64,000 bases of DNA, from assembly GCF_022900255.1 (NCBI RefSeq), contig NZ_JALIRM010000011.1, positions 124,001 to 188,000 of the forward strand, read 5' to 3'. The notes below the pieces were generated by a model. It did no database searches, was not told the origin of the DNA, and was given only the letters and a program-made list of their open reading frames with translations. A program made the position numbers and the translations under genes. The DNA is from Lederbergia wuyishanensis (GTDB lineage Bacteria > Bacillota > Bacilli > Bacillales > Bacillaceae_C). Below, piece after piece: positions 1 through 8,851 of the stretch (position 1 is the stretch's first letter; every line of letters begins with the position of its first letter).

Positions 1-98
1 GTTCTTTTCGAGTGAGTTCAGCCCCTGTATTATAGCCGTTCCACTTTTGATATGAATTGATAAGGTATTAGTATGACATTAAGCGGTGGAGGTGCATC

Positions 99-1094
99 GT
101 GAGAATATTAGTTTTAGAAAGCCACCCTATGTGGATCCATGGCCTTCCAAATGGTTTTAAGGATTTAGGCCACAGTGTAAAAATCTCTGGACCTTTGAGT
201 GACCAGGTACTAAAAGAATTGTTGAAAGAATTTCAACCAGAACTGATACTCTCGATGGGGTGGGGTCCGGAAAATGATTCACCATTTAAACAGGAGCGGA
301 TATTCAAATGGGTTAATGCTTCTGGAATTCCTCATGTTTATTGGGCAACGGAAGATCCCACACATACTACAACATTTACTCTTCCTTTTATTAAAATCGT
401 TCAGCCAGACTTCATATTTACAATCTCGGATTTGAGAGTTGAAGAATATAAGCAAATGGGAATAGGTGCCGCCCATATGGATTTTGGATTTCATCACTCT
501 GTCCATCATCCTGTCATGCCACTAACCAAATACGAGAGCGATCTCGCTGTTGTTGCTAATGCCTACCCTACAAAGCTAGCACAATACCCAAATCATTTTC
601 GTCACGAATCATTAAAAATACTAATATCCCCACTTTTAAAAAATAACGTTAAAATGGATTTTTACGGAGCTTTTTGGGACAAAATGGGGACCTATTTCGG
701 TAAGGATATTCCAAAAAGTTGGCAACATGGCTACCTTGATTATACAGAAGCTAATAAAGTATATAACTCAGCTAAAATTGTCCTTGGACTGCAAAACCAC
801 CCTACTCAACTGACGCAAAGAACCTATGAAATATTAGGCTCTGGAGGATTTCTAATTACTCAGGATACACCTGAAATTCGTAGACTTTTCACTCCAAATC
901 AGGATTTGGTTGTATCTTCATCACCCGATGAAACAATAAAGCTTGTTAATTTTTATTTGTCTCACCCAAAAGAAAGAGAGCGAATAAGAAAAGACGGACT
1001 TAAAACTGTTCAGAAGCACTCCTACAAAGCAAGAGCAGAATATTTGTTGGAAGTTTTAAGATTTTATCAAGTGATTCCTGATTATTTATGTTAA
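99..1094 (+). CDS. CgeB/YkvP-like glycosyltransferase, copy 1
   Basis: A 331-residue protein of the CgeB/YkvP family, predicted to be a cytoplasmic GT-B glycosyltransferase. The N-terminal half opens with MRILVLESHPMWIHGLPNGF and carries YWATEDP near residue 80. The C-terminal half holds the conserved QRTYEILGSGGFLITQ block, followed by a region resembling Glyco_trans_1_2. The start is GTG at 99, chosen because GGTGGAGGTG lies just upstream. It is the first of three adjacent paralogues that share this opening and the QRTYEILxSGG block, followed by a polysaccharide deacetylase. CgeB relatives act in spore-surface glycosylation in Bacillus; the sugar and acceptor here are unknown. No signal peptide or membrane segment is visible. 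Confidence 0.8.
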   Translation: MRILVLESHPMWIHGLPNGFKDLGHSVKISGPLSDQVLKELLKEFQPELILSMGWGPENDSPFKQERIFKWVNASGIPHVYWATEDPTHTTTFTLPFIKIVQPDFIFTISDLRVEEYKQMGIGAAHMDFGFHHSVHHPVMPLTKYESDLAVVANAYPTKLAQYPNHFRHESLKILISPLLKNNVKMDFYGAFWDKMGTYFGKDIPKSWQHGYLDYTEANKVYNSAKIVLGLQNHPTQLTQRTYEILGSGGFLITQDTPEIRRLFTPNQDLVVSSSPDETIKLVNFYLSHPKERERIRKDGLKTVQKHSYKARAEYLLEVLRFYQVIPDYLC

Positions 1095-1237
1095 TACACT
1101 GTATAGTTGAATATTGAACTTGAGGCTCGCAAGTAGAGCTCCTGTAATATGCAACAGGAATCATGCATTTTACTAGAAAGCAAAAACAGCTATGGGTTTA
1201 TCAAACCTATTTTAAAAGAATAAAGGATTGAGAGATT

Positions 1238-2233
1238 ATGAGAATTCTCTTTCTTGAAACTCACCCTATGTGGATACATGGTCTTCCAAATGGATTTAAA
1301 GATCTTGGTCATTCAATAAAATTAGTCAATCCAAATGATGAAGCCCTACTGTTATCTGCCATCAAACAGTTTCAGCCGAATCTAATTATTACAATAGGAT
1401 GGACTGATGCTAATGACACTCTGGAAAAGCAGTCAAAAATCGGACATTATACACAATCCTCTGGTATCCCTCATATATATTGGGCAACGGAAGATCCCGG
1501 TTATACCGAGTCATTTACTTTGCCTCTAATCGAAAGAGCGAAACCTGACATGGTCTTTACAATTTGCAAAGAAAAATTGCCTTTTTATCAAGCTCTTGGG
1601 ATAGAAGCTGGATATATGGACTTTGGTTACCATTCAAGCACCCATTTTCCTGTCAAACCGGTAAGACATTATAAAAGCCATGCTGCTCTCGTTGCAAATG
1701 GCTATCCGCAGCTATATGAAAAAATGCCTGATCACCTACGTTTTACATCATTAGTTTCATTAGTCGATCCAATTCTTGAAAGAAAACTGTCTATCTTTTT
1801 TTACGGGAGATATTGGGATGAGATGAAAAAGATTTTTATTAATGAGGTACCCAGCAATTACCTTAAAGGATACTTACATTATACTTTGGCTAATCAGGTA
1901 TACAGTTCTGCTGATATCGTCATTGGTGTTCAAAATAAAAAGTTTCAGGTTACACAACGAACATATGAAATTCTTGCATCAGGTGGATTACTCCTTGCTA
2001 CGGATACACCAGCTATACGTGAACATTTTACTCCACATCGTGACTTAATTGTTTCATCTTCTGCAGAGGAGACCTCTAACTTACTCGACTTCTATTTTAA
2101 TAAACCTGAAGTAATGAATAAAATTAAGCAAAATGGCATCAAGGCTGTTGAAAGGCATTCATATACTGCTAGAGCGGAGAACATGATTAAACAATTGCGA
2201 AATAAACAAATCATCCCTTGGTACATCGACTAA
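1238..2233 (+). CDS. CgeB/YkvP-like glycosyltransferase, copy 2
   Basis: A 331-residue paralogue of the preceding gene, with the same blocks: the MRILFLETHPMWIHGLPNGF opening, YWATEDP, and QRTYEILASGG near the C-terminus. The ATG at 1238 follows a modest AAAGGA site. A 143-bp gap separates it from copy 1, so it may have its own promoter, while only 19 bp separate it from copy 3. It is predicted to transfer a sugar to a cell- or spore-surface polymer. The divergence between copies suggests different substrates rather than a recent duplication, but this cannot be tested from sequence alone. Confidence 0.8.
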   Translation: MRILFLETHPMWIHGLPNGFKDLGHSIKLVNPNDEALLLSAIKQFQPNLIITIGWTDANDTLEKQSKIGHYTQSSGIPHIYWATEDPGYTESFTLPLIERAKPDMVFTICKEKLPFYQALGIEAGYMDFGYHSSTHFPVKPVRHYKSHAALVANGYPQLYEKMPDHLRFTSLVSLVDPILERKLSIFFYGRYWDEMKKIFINEVPSNYLKGYLHYTLANQVYSSADIVIGVQNKKFQVTQRTYEILASGGLLLATDTPAIREHFTPHRDLIVSSSAEETSNLLDFYFNKPEVMNKIKQNGIKAVERHSYTARAENMIKQLRNKQIIPWYID

Positions 2234-2252
2234 AATCGAAAGGAGAAAAATC

Positions 2253-3245
2253 ATGAAGATTCTATGTTTAGACAGCAGTCCAATTTGGCTGAACGGTCTT
2301 CCAAATGGTTTTAGGGATCTTGGCCATGAAATCAAAGCTTCTGGGCCTTTAACAAAAGATAACATACCTAGAATTATAGCTGAATTCGAGCCTGATTTAA
2401 TTTATTCAGTTGGCTGGGGTCCAGAACATACAAAAATTAAACAAGATTGGATTAGAGAAAATGTACTTAAAGCGAAAATACCTCATATTTACTGGGCAGT
2501 AGAGGACCCCCATTTTACTGAGACGTATACCCTTCCATTGCTCATGAGGATGCAGCCTGACTTCGTGTTTACTTTATCAAAAGAGATGGTTTCTTTCTAC
2601 CAAAGTTTAGATATTCCCGCTGCTCACTTAGACTTTGGCTTCCATTCAAGTATTCATAGGCAACATTCTAGGACCGACTCTAAATATGAGGGAAACATAT
2701 CATTAGTGGCAAACGCATATCCTCTTGTTCTTCAGGATGCTCCTAACCATTATAGAAACCAATCATTGCAAATTCTATTGAAACCACTTCTTAGACTAAA
2801 TCAACAGATTAATATTTGGGGACGCAATTGGGAGCAGATGGAAGCTATTTTAGGTGAATCCATTCCTCAAGAGTGGATCAAAGGTTATTTAAGTTATACC
2901 GACGCTTCAAAAGTATATAGCTCTTCCTCTATTATGATAGGATTACAAAATTATGAAACACAAGTCACTCAGCGAACCTATGAAATTTTAGCATCTGGTG
3001 GATTTTTGTTAACTTCAGATATACCTGCTGTAAGAGAGCTTTTTACCCCTGGTAAAGATCTAGTTGTTTCATCTTCACCAAAAGAAACTCTTGAACTCCT
3101 TAACTATTACTTAATAAATCACGAAGAAAGAGAAACAATTCGAAAACAAGGGAAAGCCTCGGTTCAGCCGCACTCATATAAAAACCGGGCAGCCTATGTA
3201 TTGGAATGCCTTTATAAGGAAGGTATTTTAAAAAGGGGATTATAA
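2253..3245 (+). CDS. CgeB/YkvP-like glycosyltransferase, copy 3
   Basis: The third tandem paralogue, 330 residues, with WLNGLPNGFRDLGH near the N-terminus, YWAVEDP, and QRTYEILASGGFLLTS in the C-terminal nucleotide-sugar half. The ATG at 2253 lies behind a good AAAGGAG site. Its stop codon is 1 bp before the deacetylase start, which implies a shared transcript and coupled translation. That links glycan synthesis to glycan deacetylation. Cytoplasmic; no transmembrane segment visible. Confidence 0.8.
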   Translation: MKILCLDSSPIWLNGLPNGFRDLGHEIKASGPLTKDNIPRIIAEFEPDLIYSVGWGPEHTKIKQDWIRENVLKAKIPHIYWAVEDPHFTETYTLPLLMRMQPDFVFTLSKEMVSFYQSLDIPAAHLDFGFHSSIHRQHSRTDSKYEGNISLVANAYPLVLQDAPNHYRNQSLQILLKPLLRLNQQINIWGRNWEQMEAILGESIPQEWIKGYLSYTDASKVYSSSSIMIGLQNYETQVTQRTYEILASGGFLLTSDIPAVRELFTPGKDLVVSSSPKETLELLNYYLINHEERETIRKQGKASVQPHSYKNRAAYVLECLYKEGILKRGL

Positions 3246-3246
3246 T

Positions 3247-3873
3247 ATGAGTGAAATTAATTACAATTCCAGAAAAATTGCATATTTGACCTTTGATGAC
3301 GGCCCTTCCGATAACACAGTAAAAATTCTTCAATTATTGGATTTTTATAAAGTAAGAGCTACCTTTTTTGTTATCGGTGATGTTCCTAATCGTCATCTTT
3401 CGCTTTATAATGAAATTCTAAAAAAAGGACATGGAATAGGCATGCACACTTTTACACATGATTACTCCACCATGTATGCCTCACTCGCAAATTTCAAAGC
3501 AGATTTAGAGCGCCTAGAAAATATATTAATGAGATATATAGGTTTTATTCCATCAATCTATCGGTTCCCCGGAGGATCCTCAAACAAAATGAGCACAAGA
3601 TATGGCGGTATAAATTTAATGGAAAAACTTAAGAAAGAGATTGAAAAGCGTGGCTACAAGTATTTTGATTGGGATGTGGATTGCGGAGACACAAAAAGCT
3701 ATCTAGTTAGTGCTGATCAGATTATTGAAAACGTGTTAAATAATACTATGAACAAAGAAAAGGCAATCATTCTATTGCATGATTCTCCTGTCAAAACTAC
3801 AACAGTCCAAGCATTGCCCGAAATAATAATTGGGTTGAAAAGACAAGGATTTGAATTCAAGATTCTTTCATAA
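3247..3873 (+). CDS. Polysaccharide deacetylase (NodB homology domain)
   Basis: A 208-residue carbohydrate esterase family 4 protein made almost entirely of the NodB domain. Visible motifs: TFDDGPS (motif 1, catalytic base and metal Asp) at about residues 15-21, HTFTH (motif 2, metal His pair), RFPGGSS (motif 3), DWDVD (motif 4) and ILLHD (motif 5, catalytic His). It would remove acetyl groups from N-acetylated sugars. There is no signal peptide or membrane anchor, which is unusual for a peptidoglycan deacetylase and fits action on an intracellular or mother-cell-made glycan. It ends the operon with the three glycosyltransferases, and a hairpin terminator follows. Confidence 0.88.
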   Translation: MSEINYNSRKIAYLTFDDGPSDNTVKILQLLDFYKVRATFFVIGDVPNRHLSLYNEILKKGHGIGMHTFTHDYSTMYASLANFKADLERLENILMRYIGFIPSIYRFPGGSSNKMSTRYGGINLMEKLKKEIEKRGYKYFDWDVDCGDTKSYLVSADQIIENVLNNTMNKEKAIILLHDSPVKTTTVQALPEIIIGLKRQGFEFKILS

Positions 3874-3885
3874 TAAAAATCTAAT

Positions 3886-3937
3886 ATTCCTTAGTTAAAC
3901 ACTACTTTTTCTTAATCTAAAAAGGCTAAGGATTTTT
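3886..3937 (+). terminator. Rho-independent terminator of the glycosyltransferase/deacetylase operon
   Basis: CCTTAG at 3889-3894 pairs with CTAAGG at 3926-3931, followed by ATTTTTTAT. The loop is long (about 31 nt). It lies 13 bp after the deacetylase stop. Confidence 0.6.
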
Positions 3938-4104
3938 TATATTTCCAAATTTTAACTTGTGCGAATTTAGATTATGCCTAGATTTTCACTCTCCTATTTT
4001 CATAAATATCCTTCAAACGACCTAGCTTTACGAATTATTTCTATTTGTATACCCAATAAACTATTAGATATAATGAAACTAATAAACAAAAGGAAGGTGT
4101 TAGC

Positions 4105-4575
4105 GTGTATAGGAAAGTAGAAGATTTCGTAAGAGATTGGAATGTTTCTTCAGCGGGAACTTTGAATGTATTTAAGGCAATGACTAATGACAAGCTAGAT
4201 CAAGCCATTGTTGAGGGTCATAATAGCCTTGGATGGTTAGCTTGGCATTTAGTTGGTGCGGCAGGTGGATTGGGTCATTTTGCTGGACTTAACATTCCAG
4301 GTCCTAGTCGAGAAGAGCCTGTTCCTACTGATGTAGCAGAGATTGTAGAGGCATATGAAAAAATTATCAATTCCTATCAAGAAGAAACTGCTAAGTTAAC
4401 AGATGAGTCTTTACTTGAAGAGGTAACTGGATTCGCTGGACCTACACCACGCGGAACACTTTTACGAGCTTTAATCGATCATCAAACACATCACCGTGGT
4501 CAAATGACTGTCCTACTTCGTCAAGCTGGACTTTCAGTGCCTCCGATAATGGGACCAACAAAAGAAAGGCAATAA
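4105..4575 (+). CDS. DinB-like (DUF664-type) metal-binding protein
   Basis: A 156-residue DinB/YfiT-superfamily protein. The family is a four-helix bundle with three metal-binding histidines. Candidates here are the His in EGHNSLGWLAWHL (residues about 38-50) and those in DHQTHHRGQM near residue 130. Members include small-thiol-dependent S-transferases and many uncharacterised damage-inducible proteins; the substrate here is unknown. The GTG start at 4105 follows AAAGGAAGGTG. It is monocistronic, with a terminator within 10 bp of its stop. Confidence 0.8.
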   Translation: MYRKVEDFVRDWNVSSAGTLNVFKAMTNDKLDQAIVEGHNSLGWLAWHLVGAAGGLGHFAGLNIPGPSREEPVPTDVAEIVEAYEKIINSYQEETAKLTDESLLEEVTGFAGPTPRGTLLRALIDHQTHHRGQMTVLLRQAGLSVPPIMGPTKERQ

Positions 4576-4582
4576 CTTGAAT

Positions 4583-4605
4583 CCACCTCAAAGCAGGTGG
4601 TTTTT
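4583..4605 (+). terminator. Rho-independent terminator after the DinB-like gene
   Basis: CCACCT at 4583-4588 and AGGTGG at 4595-4600 form a perfect 6-bp stem, followed by TTTTT. Confidence 0.85.
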
Positions 4606-4690
4606 CACTTCCATGTTGAGTACCAGATATTTCATCTTTTCAAAGGTCTGTGATAGACTTTTACTATATTTAAAGAAAGGAAGCGATTTC

Positions 4691-5515
4691 ATGCAATACA
4701 TAACATTAAACAATGGAATTCGTACTCCTCAGTTAGGATATGGGGTATGGAAAGTACCTAATGAAGAAGCTGCCAATGCAGTAGAACAAGCAATTCAAGC
4801 GGGCTATCGTTTAATCGATACAGCTATGATTTATAAAAATGAGGTCGGTGTGGGAGAAGCACTAGCCAAAAACATTGTCCCTAGAGAGGAACTATTCATC
4901 ACAACAAAAGTTTGGAATGCAGACCAAGGGTATGAGAATACATTAAAAGCATTTGATGAAAGTCTTGAAAAACTTGGAATTGATTACGTTGACCTCTATT
5001 TAATCCATTGGCCAACACCAAACTTTGATCAATATGTAGATACTTACAAAGCATTGGAAAAAATCTATAAAGATGGACGAGCAAAAGCGATTGGTGTTTG
5101 TAATTTTGAGATTGAACATCTCGAGCGAATCTTAAATGAATGTGAAGTAGTGCCTGCGGTCAACCAAGTCGAGTGCCACCCATATTTACAGCAAAATGAA
5201 TTAAAGGATTTCTGTAAAAAACATGGCATCTATATTGAAGCATACAGTCCGTTAATGAACGGAACAAAAGTATTAGAAGATCCGGTTATCAAAGAACTAG
5301 CGGAACAACACGGTAAAACACCTGCACAAGTTATTCTTCGCTGGCAGCTACAAACCGATGTCATTGTCATCCCAAAAACAGTCACACCTTCACGCATGAA
5401 AGAAAATATCGATATTTTCGATTTTGAACTGAGTGAAGGGGACATGGAAAAAATAGCTGCATTGGATCGTGGCGAGCGTCATAATGCGGATCCTAATGAA
5501 ATGCATTTTCGCTAA
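4691..5515 (+). CDS. Aldo/keto reductase (YtbE/YvgN type)
   Basis: An NADPH-dependent aldo/keto reductase of 274 residues. The start is ATG at 4691, chosen because AAAGAAAGGAAGCG lies just upstream; an open frame reaches back to 4577 but runs through the previous terminator. The catalytic tetrad is complete: Asp43, Tyr48, Lys73 (TTKVWN) and His106 (IHWP). The C-terminal VIPKT region matches the cofactor-phosphate site. It probably reduces reactive carbonyls such as methylglyoxal, as the B. subtilis relatives do. Monocistronic, with its own terminator. Confidence 0.93.
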   Translation: MQYITLNNGIRTPQLGYGVWKVPNEEAANAVEQAIQAGYRLIDTAMIYKNEVGVGEALAKNIVPREELFITTKVWNADQGYENTLKAFDESLEKLGIDYVDLYLIHWPTPNFDQYVDTYKALEKIYKDGRAKAIGVCNFEIEHLERILNECEVVPAVNQVECHPYLQQNELKDFCKKHGIYIEAYSPLMNGTKVLEDPVIKELAEQHGKTPAQVILRWQLQTDVIVIPKTVTPSRMKENIDIFDFELSEGDMEKIAALDRGERHNADPNEMHFR

Positions 5516-5581
5516 ATATTCTGCTTAATATGCGAACAGTGGTTAAGATACAAATACAAAAACATATATTTGATAAGAAAA

Positions 5582-5617
5582 AAAAACGATTCTCTTTTAG
5601 TCAGAATCGTTTTTTTC
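5582..5617 (+). terminator. Rho-independent terminator after the aldo/keto reductase
   Basis: ACGATTCT (5586-5593) pairs with AGAATCGT (5603-5610) and is followed by a run of T. An A-run on the left could make it bidirectional. Confidence 0.85.
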
Positions 5618-5638
5618 TTCTTTTAGTTATAAATGTGA

Positions 5639-5764
5639 CTTTCATTAGCTTGTGCAACATATAGCCTTGTTTATGCGCGTCTAGAGCAGCTTGAAAAAGA
5701 CACTTTTAATCATGTTCATCTTGAAAATAACATTTTATTTGATCGTGTACGAAAATTGATCTAG
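5639..5764 (+). pseudogene. 3' remnant of an scdA/ytfE-like iron-sulfur repair gene
   Basis: From 5639 to the TAG at 5762-5764 one frame reads about 40 residues, including LEQLEKDTFNHVHLENNILF. This closely resembles the C-terminal end of ScdA/RIC di-iron proteins, whose hemerythrin-like domain ends with HVHLENNILFPR. A stop lies immediately upstream (TGA at 5636-5638), and the terminator of the preceding gene abuts it, so the rest of the gene is missing. A strong terminator follows at 5783-5809, as expected for a gene end left behind by a deletion. Confidence 0.7.
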
Positions 5765-5782
5765 TAGAATGGTGTTACTGTA

Positions 5783-5809
5783 AAATCCCCTCAATTGAGG
5801 GGATTTTTG
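5783..5809 (+). terminator. Terminator left behind after the scdA remnant
   Basis: AAATCCCCTC and GAGGGGATTT form a 10-bp perfect stem around an AATT loop, followed by a T-run. It can act in both directions. Confidence 0.85.
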
Positions 5810-5945
5810 ATTGAAATTATAGGTTTCAGTTAATTCCCTAAGTTTAGCAATCTTCAGCTACAATAGAAGATTCAATACAATTCCTCAATCACTTTAACCC
5901 TTCCCACAAATTATGATTAAATCATGGGGAATGGCGTAGTTAATG

Positions 5946-7208
5946 TTACGAAGTACTTTCACCTTTTTTATTTACTTTATCCTCTAGTGCATTTCTCAAA
6001 TCATACCCAGTTGGATTTTGGAAAACTCTTAACCCAAACTCAGGTGCAACAGCAAAGAGGTGATCAAAAATATCAGATTGTACAGATTCATACACTGCCC
6101 ACCTGACATCATTCGAAAAAGCATAAATTTCTAGTGGTAGACCATGGTCAGTTGGTTCTAGTTGTCTAACCATTTGTGTCATTTGCTGGTTTATCCCAGG
6201 ATGGTTCTTTAAGTATTTGGTGATATAAGCCCTGAAGACACCGATATTCGTCATGGCTCTTCCGTTTACCTTATTCATTCTATTGATTTCATTTTTTTTA
6301 TTATATTCTTCAATTTCGCTTTCCTTCTGAATAATATAATCGCTAAGATAATGGATATTTTTAAATTTCTCAATCATGTCCTCGGTACAAAAAGTTATAC
6401 TGTTTGTATCGATAAAAATCGGTCGCTTCATCCGTCGTCCACCAGACGTTTGCATTGCTCTCCAGTTTTTAAATGAATCAGATATTAGGGCGTAGCTAGG
6501 TACCGTCGTTATTGTTTTATCAAAGTTTTGCACTTTTACCGTGTTCAAAGAAATTTCTATAATATCCCCATCGGCACCATATTTAGGCATTTCAATCCAG
6601 TCCCCAACTCGAACCATATCATTCGCAGTCAACTGAATGCCAGCTACAAGACCTAGTAAAGAATCTTTAAAAATTAACATAATAACAGCTGATAATGCTC
6701 CAATACCACTGAGGAGAATAACAGGACTCTCACCCATTAAACTCGAAATTATGATGATTCCACCAATAATGAAAACAACAATTTTTACTACCTGAATGTA
6801 TCCCTTTATTGGTTTAATCTTGGATATTTCATAGGTTCTATAAATATCATCAACTGCATTCAAAAAGCTATCTATTATCATCAGTATGACAATGATGATA
6901 TATGTAACAGCTGCCTTTACGATCCAATGTTGATGGCTCGGAAAAGTCTCAGAAAAGTTATAAATAATGAGAGCAGGAACTATATGGGATAATTTACGAA
7001 AAATCTTCCTTTGTAATATAATATTGCCCCATTTGAAGTTTGTTTTCGTAACGTAATGATTAATGATCCTAATAACAATCTTTTTAGTAATAAAATTAGC
7101 GATGATACAGAGTAAAGCAATAATACCGATTTGAATCATAACAGAAACATAATCAGCAACTTTCGTATTCATACCATATTCAACGAGCAGTTTGTGAATT
7201 GATTCCAC
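5946..7208 (-). CDS. MscS-family mechanosensitive channel (YbdG-like)
   Basis: A membrane channel of about 420 residues. Several hydrophobic segments fill residues 15-170, followed by the MscS pore and beta domain (GIGALSAVIMLIFKDSLLGL, then VGDWIEMPKYGADGDIIEIS and TTVPSYALISDSFKNW). The long soluble C-terminus, with LEPTDHGLPLEIYAF, resembles E. coli YbdG. It is expected to relieve osmotic pressure. An open frame begins with GTG at 7217, but GAAGGTGG sits 5 bp before the GTG at 7208, so the latter start is preferred. Monocistronic. Confidence 0.87.
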   Translation of the reverse strand: MESIHKLLVEYGMNTKVADYVSVMIQIGIIALLCIIANFITKKIVIRIINHYVTKTNFKWGNIILQRKIFRKLSHIVPALIIYNFSETFPSHQHWIVKAAVTYIIIVILMIIDSFLNAVDDIYRTYEISKIKPIKGYIQVVKIVVFIIGGIIIISSLMGESPVILLSGIGALSAVIMLIFKDSLLGLVAGIQLTANDMVRVGDWIEMPKYGADGDIIEISLNTVKVQNFDKTITTVPSYALISDSFKNWRAMQTSGGRRMKRPIFIDTNSITFCTEDMIEKFKNIHYLSDYIIQKESEIEEYNKKNEINRMNKVNGRAMTNIGVFRAYITKYLKNHPGINQQMTQMVRQLEPTDHGLPLEIYAFSNDVRWAVYESVQSDIFDHLFAVAPEFGLRVFQNPTGYDLRNALEDKVNKKGESTS

Positions 7209-7747
7209 GTTTTCCACCTTCGATTTTTGTAGTTCTTTACTCTTAGCATATCATAGGGCATTTTTCTATTCACTTAACTTTTACTTTAAAAAAAGGTTAC
7301 GATTAGTGTAGCAGCAAATTCGTTTCTTTTACAAAGGTATAATGATAATGGGATTTTCATTTACATATATAAAGGTAGAACTTCCTGAAGATAGGTTATG
7401 AGGAAAAAAGTTTATAAATGATTTTAGCCAAACAAGCTCCCGCGGAAAATGATAAGCACGAAGAGATTAATAGAAGATAGATAGCAAAATCATCAAGAGT
7501 TAAGGTAAAGCCTCCTGTACATTTTGCTCGCAAATTGTCATTGGTCGGGAATTCCCTTGTAAGGTATTACATGAAATTTCATAAAGAGACAATACGAATA
7601 TAAACAATATATTGGGGACTGTCATTAGTAACAAATGTTTTAACACATTGGAGAACAGTCCCCCCATCTTTTATTCTCACTTTCCATTAAAAATCAAATA
7701 AACTCAACAAAGCCCCATTCCTATTTAGGGAGCTTCACTATAATGAA
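7209..7747. other. Non-coding gap with an imperfect inverted repeat
   Basis: No credible gene is seen. At 7614-7663, GGGGACTGT and ACAGTCCCC (9-bp perfect arms) enclose about 32 nt. No T-run adjoins either arm, so this looks more like a small palindromic repeat than a terminator. Promoter signals for the leftward channel gene presumably lie near 7210-7300. Confidence 0.5.
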
Positions 7748-8851
7748 TCACGGTTTTTTATCTTTACTTGAATTATTTTCTTTTCCTCTAGATGATGAAT
7801 CCTGTTTTTTCTTATTTCCATTATTTGTAGAAGGATTATTAGACTGCTCCTTCTTTTTCGAAGGCTGCTCGAAATCTTTTGCTTTATCCTTTTGAAGACT
7901 ATTCTCTTTTTCTTTTGTAATCATTGAACTATTAGGTTTCTTATTTTCAATTTGATTTTCACTTGCTGGATTACGAACATCTGATTTCTTATTCGGTAGT
8001 TCAGGTAGTTCTTGATTTTTCTGCTGTTTTATTTGCTGAAACGTCTTTTCTTGTTCATTTTCTTGATTTTTAGAATTTGATATTTGCTCTTGTTCTTCCT
8101 TTTGTTGTAAAGGATTATGATCTTTGCTCTGATTTTTAGTATCTAAATTTGTCTCTTTTTCAACTTCTTGTATAGATTCCTCTATTTCTGGCTTAGGAAT
8201 TTGTTGGTTACTTTTCTTATATTCATGAACGGACATTTGCTGCTCATTGGCTGTCAATCTGTCCTCAAATGTACTTTCGGTAACTTCTAAGGTCATTTTT
8301 TTATATGTCTTTTGAACATCACTTACAGCGTTTTCCACAATTTCATGCATTAAAGGTTTTTTCTCACCGTTCGGAAAAATTGTTGTAATCATAACTTGTA
8401 CTTCACTAGGATTCGTTGATAAATCCTTTATTACACTATCTAATACCAAACGTAAAGGTTGTCCTTTCCATCTATCATAGCTATTCTCTAATTCTGAAGT
8501 CGAATCTTTCAACTGGCGTAAGGATACAACATTACCTTTCTTATCGACCCCAAATTCCATTGCATCTTCTATATCTAGCTGTACATAAGCCATCACAGTA
8601 TTCGTATTTGGAAACAAGAGTGAAGCGGAAAAAAAGAGAAGCATGACTGCAATCAAAACGGCTCCAATAACTGCTGGCTTAACCTTTATATTGAATAGAA
8701 ATGGCCAATGAACCTTATGAAATTCAGCTTCATCTCCAATCTCTATTTTATCTTTCAACGGAATCCCACGTAGAAATTCTCCTTTTTCCGTTAGAAAGAT
8801 AGAATAATATTTTTTATTTTCGCAAACAATGCCTCTCTTCTTCCGCATCAT
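7748..8851 (-). CDS. rsgI: RsgI-type anti-sigma-I factor
   Basis: A 367-residue single-pass membrane anti-sigma factor. The N-terminal cytoplasmic RsgI_N domain (about residues 1-55, KRGIVCENKKYYSIFLTEKG) binds SigI. A transmembrane helix follows (about 58-80, VIGAVLIAVMLLFFSASLLF), then the conserved extracellular NTVMAYVQLDIEDAMEFGVD segment and a low-complexity Gln/Glu/Lys/Asn tail after about residue 200. In clostridia the outer domain of RsgI proteins senses polysaccharide; in Bacillus the pair responds to heat and cell-wall stress. It overlaps the sigI stop by 4 bp (ATGA), so translation is coupled. Confidence 0.9.
   Translation of the reverse strand: MMRKKRGIVCENKKYYSIFLTEKGEFLRGIPLKDKIEIGDEAEFHKVHWPFLFNIKVKPAVIGAVLIAVMLLFFSASLLFPNTNTVMAYVQLDIEDAMEFGVDKKGNVVSLRQLKDSTSELENSYDRWKGQPLRLVLDSVIKDLSTNPSEVQVMITTIFPNGEKKPLMHEIVENAVSDVQKTYKKMTLEVTESTFEDRLTANEQQMSVHEYKKSNQQIPKPEIEESIQEVEKETNLDTKNQSKDHNPLQQKEEQEQISNSKNQENEQEKTFQQIKQQKNQELPELPNKKSDVRNPASENQIENKKPNSSMITKEKENSLQKDKAKDFEQPSKKKEQSNNPSTNNGNKKKQDSSSRGKENNSSKDKKP

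Noticed and set aside
7614-7663. Terminator for rsgI
   Set aside because: The 9-bp arms have no adjoining T-run on the minus strand and lie about 85 bp beyond the stop; kept only as an inverted repeat.
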